Assembly: GCF_001610835.1 (NCBI RefSeq)
Contig: NZ_CP011270.1
Span: 434,001-498,000, forward strand
Source of the DNA: Planctomyces sp. SH-PL14
Lineage (GTDB): Bacteria > Planctomycetota > Planctomycetia > Planctomycetales > Planctomycetaceae
DNA length: 64,000 nucleotides
Reading direction: 5' to 3'
Part shown: piece after piece, positions 51,239 to 61,430 of the stretch
Position numbering within the stretch: position 1 is the stretch's first letter
Layout of the letters: each line of letters opens with the position of its first letter
Notes under the pieces: model-generated
Database searches by the model: none
The model's input: only the letters and a program-made list of their open reading frames with translations
Told to the model about the DNA's origin: nothing
Translations under genes and position numbers: made by a program

Positions 51239-52021
51239 GTGGAACTGCGAGCGTTTGCCGAACAGGTCGTTCTCTCTCCCGAGATCGCGGAGAAGCTGCG
51301 GCCGGCGGGGGACCTGACTGACGGCGATCCGGGAGCGGCGCTGCGTCCCGACCCGCCGGCCCGGCCAGCGAATCTCGAGTTCGCACCGCGCCGGACCGCG
51401 CCGCCGATGCCAGGACCGGAGGCGCTGCAGGATCCGCGGAAGCGGGGGATCGCGCATCACATCATGGCGAACCATGAGCTGCAGGCCCTGGAGGTGATGG
51501 GCTGGACGCTACTGGCGTTTCCGGAGGCTCCGGCGGAGTTCCGGCTGGGGATCGCACGGGTCATGGCGGACGAGCAGAAGCACACGCGGATGCACATTGA
51601 GCGGGCGCGGAAGCTGGGAGTCGAGTTCGGGTCGCTTCCGGTCAACTGCTACATCTGGCGGAAGGCGATGGCGCTGCAGTCGGTGCTGGAGTACGTTGCC
51701 TGTTTGCCGCTGGTCTTCGAGGGGGGAAACCTGGACCACTCTCTTGAGCTGGCCGAGGCGTTCGACGCCGCCGGGGATGCGCGGAGTGCGCAGCTCATGC
51801 GGATCATTCATCACGACGAGATCGAGCACGTCCGGTTTGGCCTGGAGTGGCTGCGTCGTTTGAAGCCGGCCGATGCCACGGACTGGGAGGCGTTCCAGCA
51901 GGCACTGCATTATCCGCTGCGGCCGTCGAAGTCCCGCGGACGGGTCTTTCAGCGTCAGGCGCGTCTGGACGCGGGGATGGATGCGGACTTCGTGGACCGC
52001 CTCGAAGCGTCAGCGGAGTGA
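51239..52021 (+). CDS. Ferritin-like DUF455-family protein
   Basis: 260 residues from GTG 51239. The four-helix ferritin-like core carries carboxylate/His pairs typical of di-metal sites: HHIMANHELQALE (about 75-87), ADEQKHTRMHIERA (about 105-120) and HHDEIEHVRFGLEWL (about 180-195). This matches the DUF455 family. A di-iron or di-manganese role in oxidation or tRNA modification-type chemistry is possible but not shown. It follows the hypothetical gene at 50455 closely. Confidence 0.82.
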   Translation: MELRAFAEQVVLSPEIAEKLRPAGDLTDGDPGAALRPDPPARPANLEFAPRRTAPPMPGPEALQDPRKRGIAHHIMANHELQALEVMGWTLLAFPEAPAEFRLGIARVMADEQKHTRMHIERARKLGVEFGSLPVNCYIWRKAMALQSVLEYVACLPLVFEGGNLDHSLELAEAFDAAGDARSAQLMRIIHHDEIEHVRFGLEWLRRLKPADATDWEAFQQALHYPLRPSKSRGRVFQRQARLDAGMDADFVDRLEASAE

Positions 52022-52050
52022 ATGGCGCCGCCAAGCTCAAACACATCCTC

Positions 52051-52358
52051 GCCGGCACGACTGTGGCACCTCAAACCCGTCGTGCCACGGCCGCTGGGGT
52101 CAAGGGGGCCACGCCCCCTTGCCGCCGGAGGCACTTCCATGAGGAACCGTGGCACACAACGGATGTCCCCTTTGTGGTACCGGCGATGAGGACTCACCGC
52201 TCGCCCTGGAATCCCCGGGGGTTGGTGAGGGGGCATACGAGACGGTGTCCGCGCTTGGACACGTGCTCCTTCAGACAGCCCGCGACTGCCAGGCCTCCGG
52301 CGGGCAAAGGGCATTCTGCCCCCTGCACCCCCTGACCAGGGTGCCCCTGGACCCGGTG
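52051..52358 (+). repeat. Dispersed intergenic element, copy D
   Basis: Same orientation as A. The left edge GCCGGCACGACT...CTCAAACCC is followed by the hairpin CAAGGGGG-CCACG-CCCCCTTG and the arm GCCGCCGGAGGC. The right arm is GCCTCCGGCGGGCAAAGG, then GGGCATTCTGCCC and CCAGGGTGCCCCTGG. It fills the space between the DUF455 gene and hisF. Confidence 0.82.
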
Positions 52359-52375
52359 AGGTGGCGCGCTGGACT

Positions 52376-53158
52376 TCAGGATGCCGACGAGAGAACCCGC
52401 ACCGGAACGCCGCGCTCCGCCAGATACGCCTTCGTCTCCCCGATCGTGTACTCGCCGTAATGGAAGATGCTGGCCGCCAGCGCCGCACTCGCCTTTCCCT
52501 CCGTCACCGCCTCATACAAATGATGCGGCGAACCGGCACCACCACTGGCAACAACCGGAATCTCCACCGCTTCCGCCACCGCCCGGGTAATCTCCAGGTC
52601 GTAACCGTCCTTCGTCCCGTCAGCATCCATGCAGGTCAAAACGATCTCGCCCGCCCCCAGACGCTCCACCTCCTGAGCCCAAGAAACCGCCTCCAGCCCC
52701 GTCGGCTTCCGCCCGCCATTGATGTGGACGTCCCACACCTCCCGCCCGTCCCGCTGGATCCGCTTGGGATCAATGTTCACCACGATGCACTGGCTGCCAA
52801 ACTTCAGCGCTGCCGCCCGCACAAACTCCGGATCCTTCACCGCGGCACTGTTGATCGAAACCTTGTCGCACCCGGCCTGCAGCAGACGCCGAATGTCCTC
52901 CAGCGTCCGGATCCCGCCGCCAACGGTCAGCGGCATGAAGACGACCTCGCTCGTCCGACGGACAACGTCGAGAATGATGTCCCGCTCTTCGTGACTGGCG
53001 GTGATGTCGAGGAAGACCAGCTCGTCCGCCCCCTCGGCTTCATACCGGGACGCGATGTCGACCGGATCCCCCGCGTCACGGAGGTTGAGGAAGTTGACCC
53101 CCTTGACCACCCGCCCCGCATGAACGTCGAGGCAGGGAATAATTCTCTTCGACAGCAT
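52376..53158 (-). CDS. hisF: Imidazole glycerol phosphate synthase cyclase subunit
   Basis: 260 residues from ATG 53158; the frame to 53218 is not needed. HisF cyclises PRFAR with ammonia from HisH to imidazole glycerol phosphate and AICAR in histidine synthesis. The (beta/alpha)8 barrel has [15 protein letters not shown] with catalytic Asp11, then [25 protein letters not shown] with the second catalytic Asp near 130, and the phosphate-binding ASGGAG. hisH is not adjacent. It is followed upstream by ftsY on the same strand. Confidence 0.95.
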   Translation of the reverse strand: MLSKRIIPCLDVHAGRVVKGVNFLNLRDAGDPVDIASRYEAEGADELVFLDITASHEERDIILDVVRRTSEVVFMPLTVGGGIRTLEDIRRLLQAGCDKVSINSAAVKDPEFVRAAALKFGSQCIVVNIDPKRIQRDGREVWDVHINGGRKPTGLEAVSWAQEVERLGAGEIVLTCMDADGTKDGYDLEITRAVAEAVEIPVVASGGAGSPHHLYEAVTEGKASAALAASIFHYGEYTIGETKAYLAERGVPVRVLSSAS

Positions 53159-53263
53159 GGTGGCAACGTACCGGATTGACTGCTGACCAGAACCGTCAGC
53201 GGAATACGCCTTGGACATCCGAGGCCGGCAGCGGTTCGCTTTGCCCCGCTAGCCGTCAACGGG

Positions 53264-54208
53264 CTAGTTATCCCCGAACAGCGCGTCGACGAACATGTCC
53301 GGCACGAAGACATCGAGGTCGTCGATCTTCTCGCCGAGACCGACGTACTTGACCGGAATCCCCATCTGCTGCCGGATCGAGATCACGACGCCCCCCTTGG
53401 CGGTCCCGTCCAGCTTGGCCAGGATGATCCCGGTGCAACCGGCCGCCTCGGAGAACTTAGTCGCCTGGCTCAGGCCGTTCTGACCGGTCGTCGCGTCGAG
53501 AACCAGAAGGCTCTCATGCGGAGCGCCGGGAAGCCGCTTGCCGATGACGCGGTGAATCTTCCCCAGTTCCTGCATCAGGTTCGAGTGCGTCTGGAGCCGG
53601 CCGGCGGTGTCGATGATCACGACATCCGCCCCCGAGTTCGCGCCGCGGTCGCACCCTTCAAAGGCAACCGCCGCCGGATCGGTCCCGGCGGGCTTCGTGA
53701 CGATCTCGCACCCCAGCCGCTGGGACCACATCGTGAGCTGCTCCACCGCCGCCGCCCGGAAGGTGTCGCCTGCAGCCAGGACAACTTTCTTGCCCGCCTT
53801 CTGGAGCTTGGCGGCGAGCTTGGCGATCGAGGTCGTCTTTCCGACACCGTTGACGCCGCAAACCAGGATGACCGTCGGCTTGGACGGAGCGAGCTTGAGT
53901 GGCGAGAGCGGATCGCTCTCCTTCCAGGCGATGTCGCCGCCCCCCTTGAGGATCTCCTTCAGCTTGGCGCGGACAACGTTCCAGATCTCGTTGGGCTGGA
54001 CCGTCCGGCCGCCGAACTGGTTCTTGAGCTCGGCGACGATCTGCCCGGCGGCCGTGACCCCCATGTCGGTGTGGATCAGCCCCCGGTTGAACTCCTCCAG
54101 CTTCTCGTCGTCGAGAATGACCCCGGTCTTGAAGAGGTCGCGGACGTCGGTCCGCAGGACGTCCTTCGTCTTGACGAGGGCGGACTTGAGTTTGTCGAAC
54201 AGGCCCAT
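53264..54208 (-). CDS. ftsY: Signal recognition particle receptor FtsY
   Basis: 314 residues from ATG 54208. It lacks the long acidic N-terminal A domain of enteric FtsY; the N domain starts at once (MGLFDKLKSALVKTKDVLR). GTPase motifs of the NG domain are present: G1 GVNGVGKTT (118-126), insertion box DTFRAAAVEQL, G3 DTAGR (200-204), G4 AKLDGTAKGG (264-273) and the closing GEKIDDLDVFVPDMFVDALFG. It docks ribosome-bound SRP to the membrane. It lies about 105 bases upstream of hisF. Confidence 0.95.
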   Translation of the reverse strand: MGLFDKLKSALVKTKDVLRTDVRDLFKTGVILDDEKLEEFNRGLIHTDMGVTAAGQIVAELKNQFGGRTVQPNEIWNVVRAKLKEILKGGGDIAWKESDPLSPLKLAPSKPTVILVCGVNGVGKTTSIAKLAAKLQKAGKKVVLAAGDTFRAAAVEQLTMWSQRLGCEIVTKPAGTDPAAVAFEGCDRGANSGADVVIIDTAGRLQTHSNLMQELGKIHRVIGKRLPGAPHESLLVLDATTGQNGLSQATKFSEAAGCTGIILAKLDGTAKGGVVISIRQQMGIPVKYVGLGEKIDDLDVFVPDMFVDALFGDN

Positions 54209-54430
54209 GGGGTCGGGACTCGATAAGGCGAATCGGGCGAGGCAGGCAGGAGCCGGAAATAGTACTCAAATTGAACGCGGTCGGAACCTTACGCGCGGGC
54301 GGCGCGACGTAAAACCGAAATCCGGAACGGGAAAATCGCGTTCGCATCGAAGGCGCCCATTGTCCGGAGCGGTGCTGACGACCGGATTCGTCGGCGACGG
54401 AGCCGCAGAGGAGTGGGACCGGGTGCCATA

Positions 54431-54524
54431 GACGAACACAGATAGACACAGATCAGGACCGGCCGGGGCTGTGAAGTCCGCGTTCTCGGCCTTTATCTGT
54501 GTTGATCTGTGTTCATCTGTGGCC
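54431..54524. repeat. Second inverted repeat of the CACAGAT/ATCTGTG type
   Basis: GACGAACACAGATAGACACAG (in 54431-54453) and the arm at 54492-54523 (TTATCTGTGTTGATCTGTGTTC...) are imperfect inverted repeats and belong to the word family of 16461-16548. The flanking 54209-54430 and 54525-54670 hold no gene. Confidence 0.75.
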
Positions 54525-54673
54525 CCATTCTCTGCCTGCTCCGGCGCTTCCCGGCTTCAAGGCCGATCCCGAATCCCCGGAATTTCGCTGTTTCCCTGAA
54601 TTCCTCCTTTCGAAGGCGCCCCGCCGCGCGTAGACTTCGCGTCCCAATGTGATTGGAGAGGCTTCCGATCCGG

Positions 54674-54803
54674 ACAGACCCCGCGTCGCTCCTTAAATAA
54701 GGCGACGCACGCTTCGCGAAAGGCCGTGTTTCCCTCGGGAAACCCAGCCGCCGCAGGCGACAAGCGAGCAGAAGGCTCGCAGCAGGGCTGATTCCGGGTC
54801 TGT
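54674..54803 (+). ncRNA. Predicted multibranched structured RNA upstream of the DEAD-box helicase gene
   Basis: A closing stem ACAGACCC/GGGTCTGT (54674-54681 with 54796-54803) encloses four local hairpins. These are GCGTCG-CCTT/AAGG-CGACGC (54683-54708), GTTTCCC/GGGAAAC (54728-54743), CGCC/GGCG (54749-54759) and GCGAGC/GCTCGC (54764-54780). It ends about 165 bases before the helicase start. It could be a leader riboregulator or a separate small RNA; it matches no riboswitch class I can recognise. Confidence 0.42.
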
Positions 54804-54967
54804 TTGCGGTGGTTCGGTCATTCCGCTTGTGCAGCCTGCTCCATAGGACTCCCTGCCTGGTTGACCCGTTGCGCCGCTCGGTTTGTTCCGGCTAATCGCC
54901 GTTCCGAGCGCCCTTCCTCCCCGCCGACGCAGTTTTCAAGCCTCCCTTTTGGATTGGTTCTGTCTGA

Positions 54968-56818
54968 ATGTCTGAAGTGACTCTGCCGAAGTCCGAGGTC
55001 GCGTTTGCGGACCTGGGCCTCAACCCGCTCCTGCTCCGCGCTGTCGAAGCGTATCCCTTTGCCACGCCGATCCAGGCCGAAGCGATCCCGCCGATCCTGG
55101 AAGGCCGGGACATCGTCGGCCAGGCTCAGACCGGCACCGGGAAGACAGCGGCCTTTGCCATCCCGATGCTCCAGCGGATCGACCTCAACCGGGCGACGCC
55201 GCAGGTCCTTGTTCTGGCGCCGACCCGCGAGCTGGCAATCCAAGTCGCGGAATCGTTTGAAAAGTACGGGGCTCACCTCCCCGGCCTCCGCGTGACGTCG
55301 ATCTACGGCGGCCAGGACTATCAGGTCCAGTTCCGCCAGCTCGACCGCGGCGTCCACGTCGTCGTCGGAACGCCGGGCCGCGTCATGGACCACCTCCGCC
55401 GTGGTTCGCTCCGGCTCGACGGCATGCACGCCTTCGTCCTCGACGAGGCGGACGAGATGCTCAAGATGGGCTTCGCCGAAGACGTCGAGTGGATCCTCAC
55501 GCAGGCTCCGCAGGAGCGGCAGATCGCGCTGTTCTCGGCCACGATGCCCCCCGCGATCCGCCGGATTGCCGAGCAGCACCTCCGCTCTCCTGCCGAGATC
55601 ACGATCCGGCAGGTCTCCGCCACGGCCGATACGGTCCGCCAGCGGTTCATCGTCGCCCCGCCGCGAGTCAAGTTCGACGTCCTGGCCCGGGTCCTCGAAG
55701 CGGAAGAGACCGACGGCGTCATCATCTTCGTCCGGACGCGGAGCACGACGGAGCCGCTGGCCGACTTCCTGAATGGGATCGGCTACCGGACCGGCGCGCT
55801 GAGCAGCGATGTGGCCCAGAAGCAGCGCGAGAAAATCGTCGACGCGCTCCGCTCGGGGAAGCTCGACATCGTGATCGCGACCGACGTCGCCGCCCGCGGT
55901 CTCGACGTGCAGCGGATCAGCCACGTCATCAACTACGACCTCCCCCGCGACAGCGAGAGCTACGTTCACCGCATCGGCCGGACGGGCCGCGCCGGCCGGA
56001 CCGGGAACGCGATCCTGTTCCTGCATCCGAAGGAGCGACCCCTGCTGCGGCGGCTGGAGAACGCCACGCGGCGTGAGATCGAGCCGATGGAGGTCCCGAC
56101 GAAGCGGGAGATCAACCGCCGCCGCGTTTCGAAGTTCCATGAGCGGATTACCGCCGCGCTGGCTCATCCCGAACTCGGGACGATCCAGTCGCTGATCGAG
56201 CAGTACCGCCGCGAGCATCCCGAGACGACCGTTGAGCAGATCGCGGCCGCTCTCGGAGCGATTTCGACCGGGGAAGGGCCGCTGCTTCTGACCGAGGAGT
56301 TGCCGCCGATCGGCGGGTTCGCCGAACGCCGGGATGCCCGGTTCGATGACCAGGGTCCGCGCCGCTTTGAGCGGGGCGACCGTGGGGATCGGATGGAACG
56401 CGGAGGCGAGCGGTTTGGCGATCGCCGCAATGACGAGCGGTTTGCCCGCGAGCGTCCGCCGCGTCGGAACGATGAGATGGAGACGTTCCGCGTGGAAGTC
56501 GGCCGGCAGCACGATGTGAAGCCGGGCAACCTGGTGGGTGCGATTGCTAACGAGACCGGGCTGCAGAGCTCGCTGATCGGCCGGATTGAGATCTTCGATG
56601 ATTTCAGCACCGTCGACCTGCTGGCGGGGATGCCGGACGATATTTTCGACTCGTTGAAGCGGGTGTGGGTGGCCGGACGGCAGCTCAACATTTCCCGTGT
56701 CGGTTCGGAGCAGCGGCGTCCGCGGCGGGAGTTTTCGCCCGAAGGTGCCGGCCCGCGTGGTCGGGCCCGGCGTCCTGCCCGTCGAGATGGTTTCGCGCCC
56801 GAGGCTGCTTCGCGGTAA
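54968..56818 (+). CDS. DEAD-box RNA helicase, CsdA/DeaD type
   Basis: 616 residues from ATG 54968. The helicase core has Q motif FATPIQAEAIP, Walker A AQTGTGKT (53-60), PTRELA, TPGR, DEAD (159-162), SAT, ARGLDV and HRIGRTGRAGR. A DbpA-like RNA-binding domain comes late (about 500-575: METFRVEVGRQHDVKPGNLVGAIANETGL). Arg/Gly/Asp-rich linkers flank it, and the C terminus is Arg-rich. Such proteins unwind RNA in ribosome assembly and cold adaptation. The leader of over 300 bases with the structured RNA suggests post-transcriptional control. Confidence 0.93.
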   Translation: MSEVTLPKSEVAFADLGLNPLLLRAVEAYPFATPIQAEAIPPILEGRDIVGQAQTGTGKTAAFAIPMLQRIDLNRATPQVLVLAPTRELAIQVAESFEKYGAHLPGLRVTSIYGGQDYQVQFRQLDRGVHVVVGTPGRVMDHLRRGSLRLDGMHAFVLDEADEMLKMGFAEDVEWILTQAPQERQIALFSATMPPAIRRIAEQHLRSPAEITIRQVSATADTVRQRFIVAPPRVKFDVLARVLEAEETDGVIIFVRTRSTTEPLADFLNGIGYRTGALSSDVAQKQREKIVDALRSGKLDIVIATDVAARGLDVQRISHVINYDLPRDSESYVHRIGRTGRAGRTGNAILFLHPKERPLLRRLENATRREIEPMEVPTKREINRRRVSKFHERITAALAHPELGTIQSLIEQYRREHPETTVEQIAAALGAISTGEGPLLLTEELPPIGGFAERRDARFDDQGPRRFERGDRGDRMERGGERFGDRRNDERFARERPPRRNDEMETFRVEVGRQHDVKPGNLVGAIANETGLQSSLIGRIEIFDDFSTVDLLAGMPDDIFDSLKRVWVAGRQLNISRVGSEQRRPRREFSPEGAGPRGRARRPARRDGFAPEAASR

Positions 56819-56834
56819 CTCGAACCGCGCGCCC

Positions 56835-57143
56835 GCCGGCACAGCTCCGATAGCTCAAACCCATTGTTCCACGGCCGCTGGGGTCAAGGGGGCCACGCCC
56901 CCTTGCCGCCGGAGGCATTCCTATGAGGAACCGTGGGGAACAACGGGTTTGCGTTTTGTGGTGCCGGCGTCGCGGACTCACCGCTCGCTTTGGAATCCCC
57001 GCAGGTCGGTGAGAGGGCATACCACACCGTGTCCGCGCCTGGATATGCACTCCTTCCGACAGTGGCCGATGAGAGGGCCTCCGGCGGGCAAGGGGCATTC
57101 TGCCCCCTGCACCCCCTGACCAGGGTGCCCCTGGACCCGGTGA
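56835..57143 (+). repeat. Dispersed intergenic element, copy E
   Basis: Orientation as A and D. GCCGGCACAGCT...GCTCAAACCC marks the left edge. The hairpin CAAGGGGG-CCACG-CCCCCTTG and arm GCCGCCGGAGGC follow, and the right arm is GCCTCCGGCGGGCAAGGGG with GGGCATTCTGCCC after it. It begins 16 bases after the helicase stop. Confidence 0.82.
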
Positions 57144-57247
57144 AGTTGAATCTGATTCACGACCGAGCAGTTTTGCGCCCGATCGGATATCGTCAGCCTC
57201 CCGCCGGACTCCTTTGACCTGCGCACTGTGCTGGTGACGACATCCCC

Positions 57248-58297
57248 ATGACTCCGGCGTCCTCCACCGCTTCCTCCCGGGCCCTCTGGAAGCGGCGACT
57301 CTTCCAACTCGTCCGCTGGGGCGTCACGCTCGGCGTCGGAGGTTGGCTTCTCCAAAAGATCGACCTCGCCTCCCTCGGCAACGCGCTCGCCCGAACCCAG
57401 CTCCTCTGGACGGCCGCAGCAGTCGCCTCCATCGCCCTCGGCCACCTCCTCTACTCCGAAGCAGCCGGCCTCCTCCTCCGGACAACGGGCGCCAATGTCC
57501 CCCGACCGCGCCTGATCGCCAATCACTTCCTCGGCCTGTTTTTCTCCCTCTTCCTCCCCTCCGGCGTCGGCGGCGACGTCGTCCGCGTTATCGACCTGGG
57601 AAAGTCGTCGGCCGACGTCTCCATCCCCGCAGCCGGCTCGATGATCCTGATCCAGCGGATCCTGGCCCTCATCGCCGCCCTGGAACTGATCGTCATCGCG
57701 ATGCCGCTCGCCGCGCCCCCGGTCGCGATGTCGGCCGCCTGGATCTGTGGAGGCATCCTGGCGGCGTTCCTCCTTGGAGCGCTTGCCCTCGCGATCGGCC
57801 CCCGAAACCGCAGCGGCGAACCGATTCCCGGAACACAGAAGCCCCTCGGACGGGCCCTCGGATACACACGCAACCTGCTGCAGTCGCCGGACGGTCGAAG
57901 GTCACTCCTCCTGGCGTCAGTCCTGGTCCTGCTCTCGCAGTCGCTCCTTGTCATCGGCCCCTACTTCGTCGGACGCAGCCTGGGACTGGCGACCGCCCCG
58001 CTCCATTACTTCTACATCGCGCCGCTGGCGGCCATCGCCGTCACCGCGCCGGTCTCGATCAACGGCATCGGCATCCGCGAGGCCATCTACATTCACTACC
58101 TCGGCCTCGTCGGCGTCTCCAACGCGGACGCCGCGGCGGTCGGGATCGAGCTGTTCCTCCTCAACACGCTGTTCGCGGCCCTCGGCGGACTGGCGTGGCT
58201 CTTCCCCGCGGCGGGGCCAACCGCTGACGCGGTCTCGCCGACAACCGGGCCGGCTGTCGCTCCGGTCGTGTCGGACGAACTGGTCGGGGTCAAGTAA
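57248..58297 (+). CDS. Flippase-like integral membrane protein (LPG synthase N-domain family)
   Basis: 349 residues from ATG 57248. About eight hydrophobic segments are seen, with the family signatures [19 protein letters not shown] (about 95-113) and a late [19 protein letters not shown]. This matches the YbhN/UPF0104 and lysylphosphatidylglycerol-synthase membrane domain group, without the C-terminal transferase domain. It may move a lipid or modified lipid across the membrane. The following ABC exporter genes lie 31 bases downstream and are probably co-transcribed. Confidence 0.82.
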   Translation: MTPASSTASSRALWKRRLFQLVRWGVTLGVGGWLLQKIDLASLGNALARTQLLWTAAAVASIALGHLLYSEAAGLLLRTTGANVPRPRLIANHFLGLFFSLFLPSGVGGDVVRVIDLGKSSADVSIPAAGSMILIQRILALIAALELIVIAMPLAAPPVAMSAAWICGGILAAFLLGALALAIGPRNRSGEPIPGTQKPLGRALGYTRNLLQSPDGRRSLLLASVLVLLSQSLLVIGPYFVGRSLGLATAPLHYFYIAPLAAIAVTAPVSINGIGIREAIYIHYLGLVGVSNADAAAVGIELFLLNTLFAALGGLAWLFPAAGPTADAVSPTTGPAVAPVVSDELVGVK

Positions 58298-58328
58298 CGG
58301 CGATCGTTCCGGAAAGGTGGTTCCCCTC

Positions 58329-59081
58329 GTGATCCAGCTACGCGAGCTCTGCCGAACCTTCCCGAGCGAGTCGGGCGAGGTCGTCGCCGTCGACCGGGTT
58401 TCGCTGGCGGTCGCGCCGGGCGAAGTCTACGGCCTGCTCGGTGCCAACGGGGCCGGAAAGACCACCACGCTGCGGATGATCCTCGGCCTCCTCGCCCCGA
58501 CGAGCGGCGACGTCGAAATTCTCGGGTTCCGCGTCTCCGACCGGCCGCTGGAAGTGAAGCGGCGGATCGGCCTCGTCTCGGCGAGCGCGGGACTCTACCA
58601 GTGGCTCACGCCGCTCGAGATCCTCCAGTACTTCGCCTCGGCGTTTGCCATCCCGGACGATATCGCGGCGCACCGCATCGATGACCTGACCCGGCTGATG
58701 GACCTCTCCCGCTTCCTTCATCGCCGGACGGCGACCCTCAGCACCGGACAGAAGCAGCGGGTCAACCTGGCGCGGGCCCTCGTCCACGATCCCCCGGTCG
58801 TCCTGCTCGACGAGCCGACCCGCGGACTCGACGTCGTCGGCTCGCAGGTCGTGTTCGACTTCGTCGACCAGCTCCGCGCCCGCGGCAAGGCGGTAATCGT
58901 CTCGACGCACCAGCTCGACGAGGCGGAACGGCTGTGCGACCGCTTCGGCCTCCTGCACCGCGGACAACTGCGGCATGAAGGAACGCTCGAGCAGCTTCGC
59001 GATCAGACCGACAAGAACTCACTGGTGGAAATGTTCCTGGACCTGATGGCTTCGGACCGCAAGGTCGAGGTGGTGGCGTGA
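58329..59081 (+). CDS. ABC transporter ATP-binding protein, NatA-like
   Basis: 250 residues from GTG 58329, with GGAAAGG about 12 bases upstream; a GTG at 58317 is possible. Walker A is [10 protein letters not shown] (38-47), the signature LSTGQKQR (about 141) and Walker [13 protein letters not shown] (about 161). The switch is His in [11 protein letters not shown]. This is the ATPase half of an ABC-2 type exporter. Its stop overlaps the start of the permease gene (GTGA). Confidence 0.92.
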   Translation: MIQLRELCRTFPSESGEVVAVDRVSLAVAPGEVYGLLGANGAGKTTTLRMILGLLAPTSGDVEILGFRVSDRPLEVKRRIGLVSASAGLYQWLTPLEILQYFASAFAIPDDIAAHRIDDLTRLMDLSRFLHRRTATLSTGQKQRVNLARALVHDPPVVLLDEPTRGLDVVGSQVVFDFVDQLRARGKAVIVSTHQLDEAERLCDRFGLLHRGQLRHEGTLEQLRDQTDKNSLVEMFLDLMASDRKVEVVA

Positions 59082-61279
59082 CCGACTCCCGGCCGAGCTC
59101 GACCAATCCTCCACCGGCGTCCCTGAGCGCTCCGCGACAGGAAGCGGTCTTCATCCGCAAGGAGCTCCGCGAGACGCTCCGCGACCGACGGACGCTCGTG
59201 ACGCTGCTGGCGATGCCGCTGCTGCTCTATCCGCTCCTGGGGATGGTCTTCCGGTTCCTGGCGATCCAGCAGGCGGGCCCCGAGAAGGTGCTCCACCGGA
59301 TCGCCGTGTCGACGGACCAGGAGGCGACCTGGCTGGCCAACGCCCTCAAGGAGGGGGACCGGGCCTACAACCAGATGCGGCTGGCCGCGGGCGAAAGCAC
59401 GAAGCCACCTGGCGAGGCGCCGAAGCCGGGCACCGAAGTCGAGCTGCGACTCTTCGTGCCACAGAACGACGGCGGGGTCGACCTCCGGAGCCTGATCGCG
59501 GGAGGCGGAGCGGACGTCGGAGTCCGCGCGAAACTTCCGGAGCCCGGAGACACGAAGCTGTTTCAACAGGCAGATCTGCAGCTGATCCGGGCCGAAGGCT
59601 CCGTCACCAGCCGCAACGCGACGCTCTATGTCCAGGAGCGGCTGCGGGCCCTTAACATCGCCGTCGCCCAGCACTGGGCCGAACAGGCGGAACGGGATTT
59701 TCAGCTGCCGATCCGCGAGCGGGTCGACATGGTCGCTCCCAAGGGGCAGGGCAACGTCATTCTGGGGGTTCTGCCTCTTGTCCTGCTGCTCATGACGGTG
59801 ACGGGAGGGGTCTATCCCGCCATCGACCTCACGGCCGGGGAGCGCGAACGCGACACGCTCGAAACACTGATGTCCCTGCCGGTCTCGCGGGCGCGGCTCC
59901 TGTTTGCGAAGTACGTCGCCGTCGTCACCGTGACCTTGCTCACGGGGCTGGTCAACCTGATCGTCATGGCCCTGACGGTCTATTCGCTCCAGCTCGACCG
60001 GACGCTGTTCGGCGACGCGGGGCTCACGCTGGGACTGGCCGTTCGGCTGCTCGCGGTACTGCTGGTCTTCTCACTCTTCTACTCGGCCGTGCTCCTGCTC
60101 CTGACCAGTTCCGCCCGGAGCTTCAAGGAGGCCCAGGCCTACCTGATTCCCCTGATGCTCCTCTCGATCACGCCCGGCCTCGTCACGCTGATGCCGGGCT
60201 GGCGGCTCTCGACGATGACGATGGCCCTGCCGCTGATGAACATGCTCCTCCTGGCAAAGGAGCTCCTGGAGGGGACGGCGACGCTCTTTCCGGCCCTCGT
60301 GGCGGTCGTGACCACCTTGGTCTACGCCGGCGCCTCGCTGCTCATCGCCGCGCGGATCTTCGGAACGGACGCCGTCATGACCGGGAGCCGCGGCGCCTGG
60401 ACCGACCTGTTCGACCGGCCCAAGACATTCACCCCCCGGCCGACGATGGGACAGGTCTTCACGACGCTCGCCCTCACTTACCCGGCTTACTTCTTCGTCT
60501 CTGGGATCCTGGGCCGTTTTGGCGACATGCCGATCGCCGTGCGTCTCGCGGTCTCGGGCCTGTTCACGATCCTGCTCTTCGCCGGCCTCCCGGTGGTGGC
60601 CCTCCTCTGGCAACGGGTCGCGCTCCCGTCCGGCCTGCGTTTGCACGACGCCCCGCCGCTCGTCTGGCCGGCGGCGGTCGTCCTCGGCCTGTCGACGTGG
60701 CCCTGGGTCTATGAGATTGTCCTCCTCATGCAGTCCGCCGGACTGCAGGCCCTGGGGGCGGACAAGATTGCGCAGGTCGAAACGTTGCTTGCCCAGTGGC
60801 GGTCCGTCCCGGTGGCGGTCACGGTCATTGCCCTGGGAGTGATCCCCGGCATCTGCGAAGAGCTGTTTTTCCGCGGGTTCTTCCTGGCGGGGCTGCGGCC
60901 GCGGCTCGGCGTGTGGCCCGCCATCCTGGTGGCGGCGGTGACGTTCGGCCTGTTCCACGTCGTCCTGGCCGGCGGGGCGGCGCCGGAGCGGCTGGTCCCG
61001 AGCACGTTGATGGGGGTTCTTCTCGGCTGGGTCGCCTGCCGGACCGGAAGCGTCCTGCCATCGATGCTGCTGCACGTCATCCACAACTCGACGCTGCTGA
61101 CGATGGCCTCGTTCCGCGATGAGCTGCTAAAGCTCAACATCGGGACGGTCGATCAGACGCATCTCCCGGCGGCGTGGCTGGGGCTTTCCGCCGGGGGGCT
61201 TCTCCTCGGCGTCCTCACGGTTTCGTGGGCGACGCGGCCTAGCCCCAAGCCAGCGGAACTCGCGACGGTCCCCCTGTAG
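59078..61279 (+). CDS. ABC-2 permease fused to a CPBP (CAAX-type) intramembrane protease domain
   Basis: 733 residues from GTG 59078, overlapping the previous stop. Residues 20-430 form the NatB-like permease: one N-terminal helix ([19 protein letters not shown]), a large extracellular loop and a five-helix block with [17 protein letters not shown]. Residues 450-715 form further helices ending in the CPBP glutamic protease motifs EELFFRGF (about 594-601), FGLFHV and HVIHNS. The fusion suggests processing or export of a peptide or protein substrate. Substrate unknown. Confidence 0.9.
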   Translation: MTDSRPSSTNPPPASLSAPRQEAVFIRKELRETLRDRRTLVTLLAMPLLLYPLLGMVFRFLAIQQAGPEKVLHRIAVSTDQEATWLANALKEGDRAYNQMRLAAGESTKPPGEAPKPGTEVELRLFVPQNDGGVDLRSLIAGGGADVGVRAKLPEPGDTKLFQQADLQLIRAEGSVTSRNATLYVQERLRALNIAVAQHWAEQAERDFQLPIRERVDMVAPKGQGNVILGVLPLVLLLMTVTGGVYPAIDLTAGERERDTLETLMSLPVSRARLLFAKYVAVVTVTLLTGLVNLIVMALTVYSLQLDRTLFGDAGLTLGLAVRLLAVLLVFSLFYSAVLLLLTSSARSFKEAQAYLIPLMLLSITPGLVTLMPGWRLSTMTMALPLMNMLLLAKELLEGTATLFPALVAVVTTLVYAGASLLIAARIFGTDAVMTGSRGAWTDLFDRPKTFTPRPTMGQVFTTLALTYPAYFFVSGILGRFGDMPIAVRLAVSGLFTILLFAGLPVVALLWQRVALPSGLRLHDAPPLVWPAAVVLGLSTWPWVYEIVLLMQSAGLQALGADKIAQVETLLAQWRSVPVAVTVIALGVIPGICEELFFRGFFLAGLRPRLGVWPAILVAAVTFGLFHVVLAGGAAPERLVPSTLMGVLLGWVACRTGSVLPSMLLHVIHNSTLLTMASFRDELLKLNIGTVDQTHLPAAWLGLSAGGLLLGVLTVSWATRPSPKPAELATVPL

Positions 61280-61430
61280 AGTCCGTCCCCGGCGGTTTTC
61301 CGCTCCGGGCCGTCGTTTTTCCATTGGCAAACCCGAGCGCATCGGGTCGACTGATGAAGGGACCGGCTCCGGTCCTCTTCCTATTCCCGATCCCATCGAC
61401 TTCCGGCCCGCGCTCTCCTGGAATCCCTTC

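Noticed and set aside
51960-52340. Protein-coding reading of the dispersed element (similar frames such as NPRGLVRGHT in several copies)
   Set aside because: The frame is broken or shifted between copies, has no consistent start, and the conservation follows hairpin stems rather than codons.
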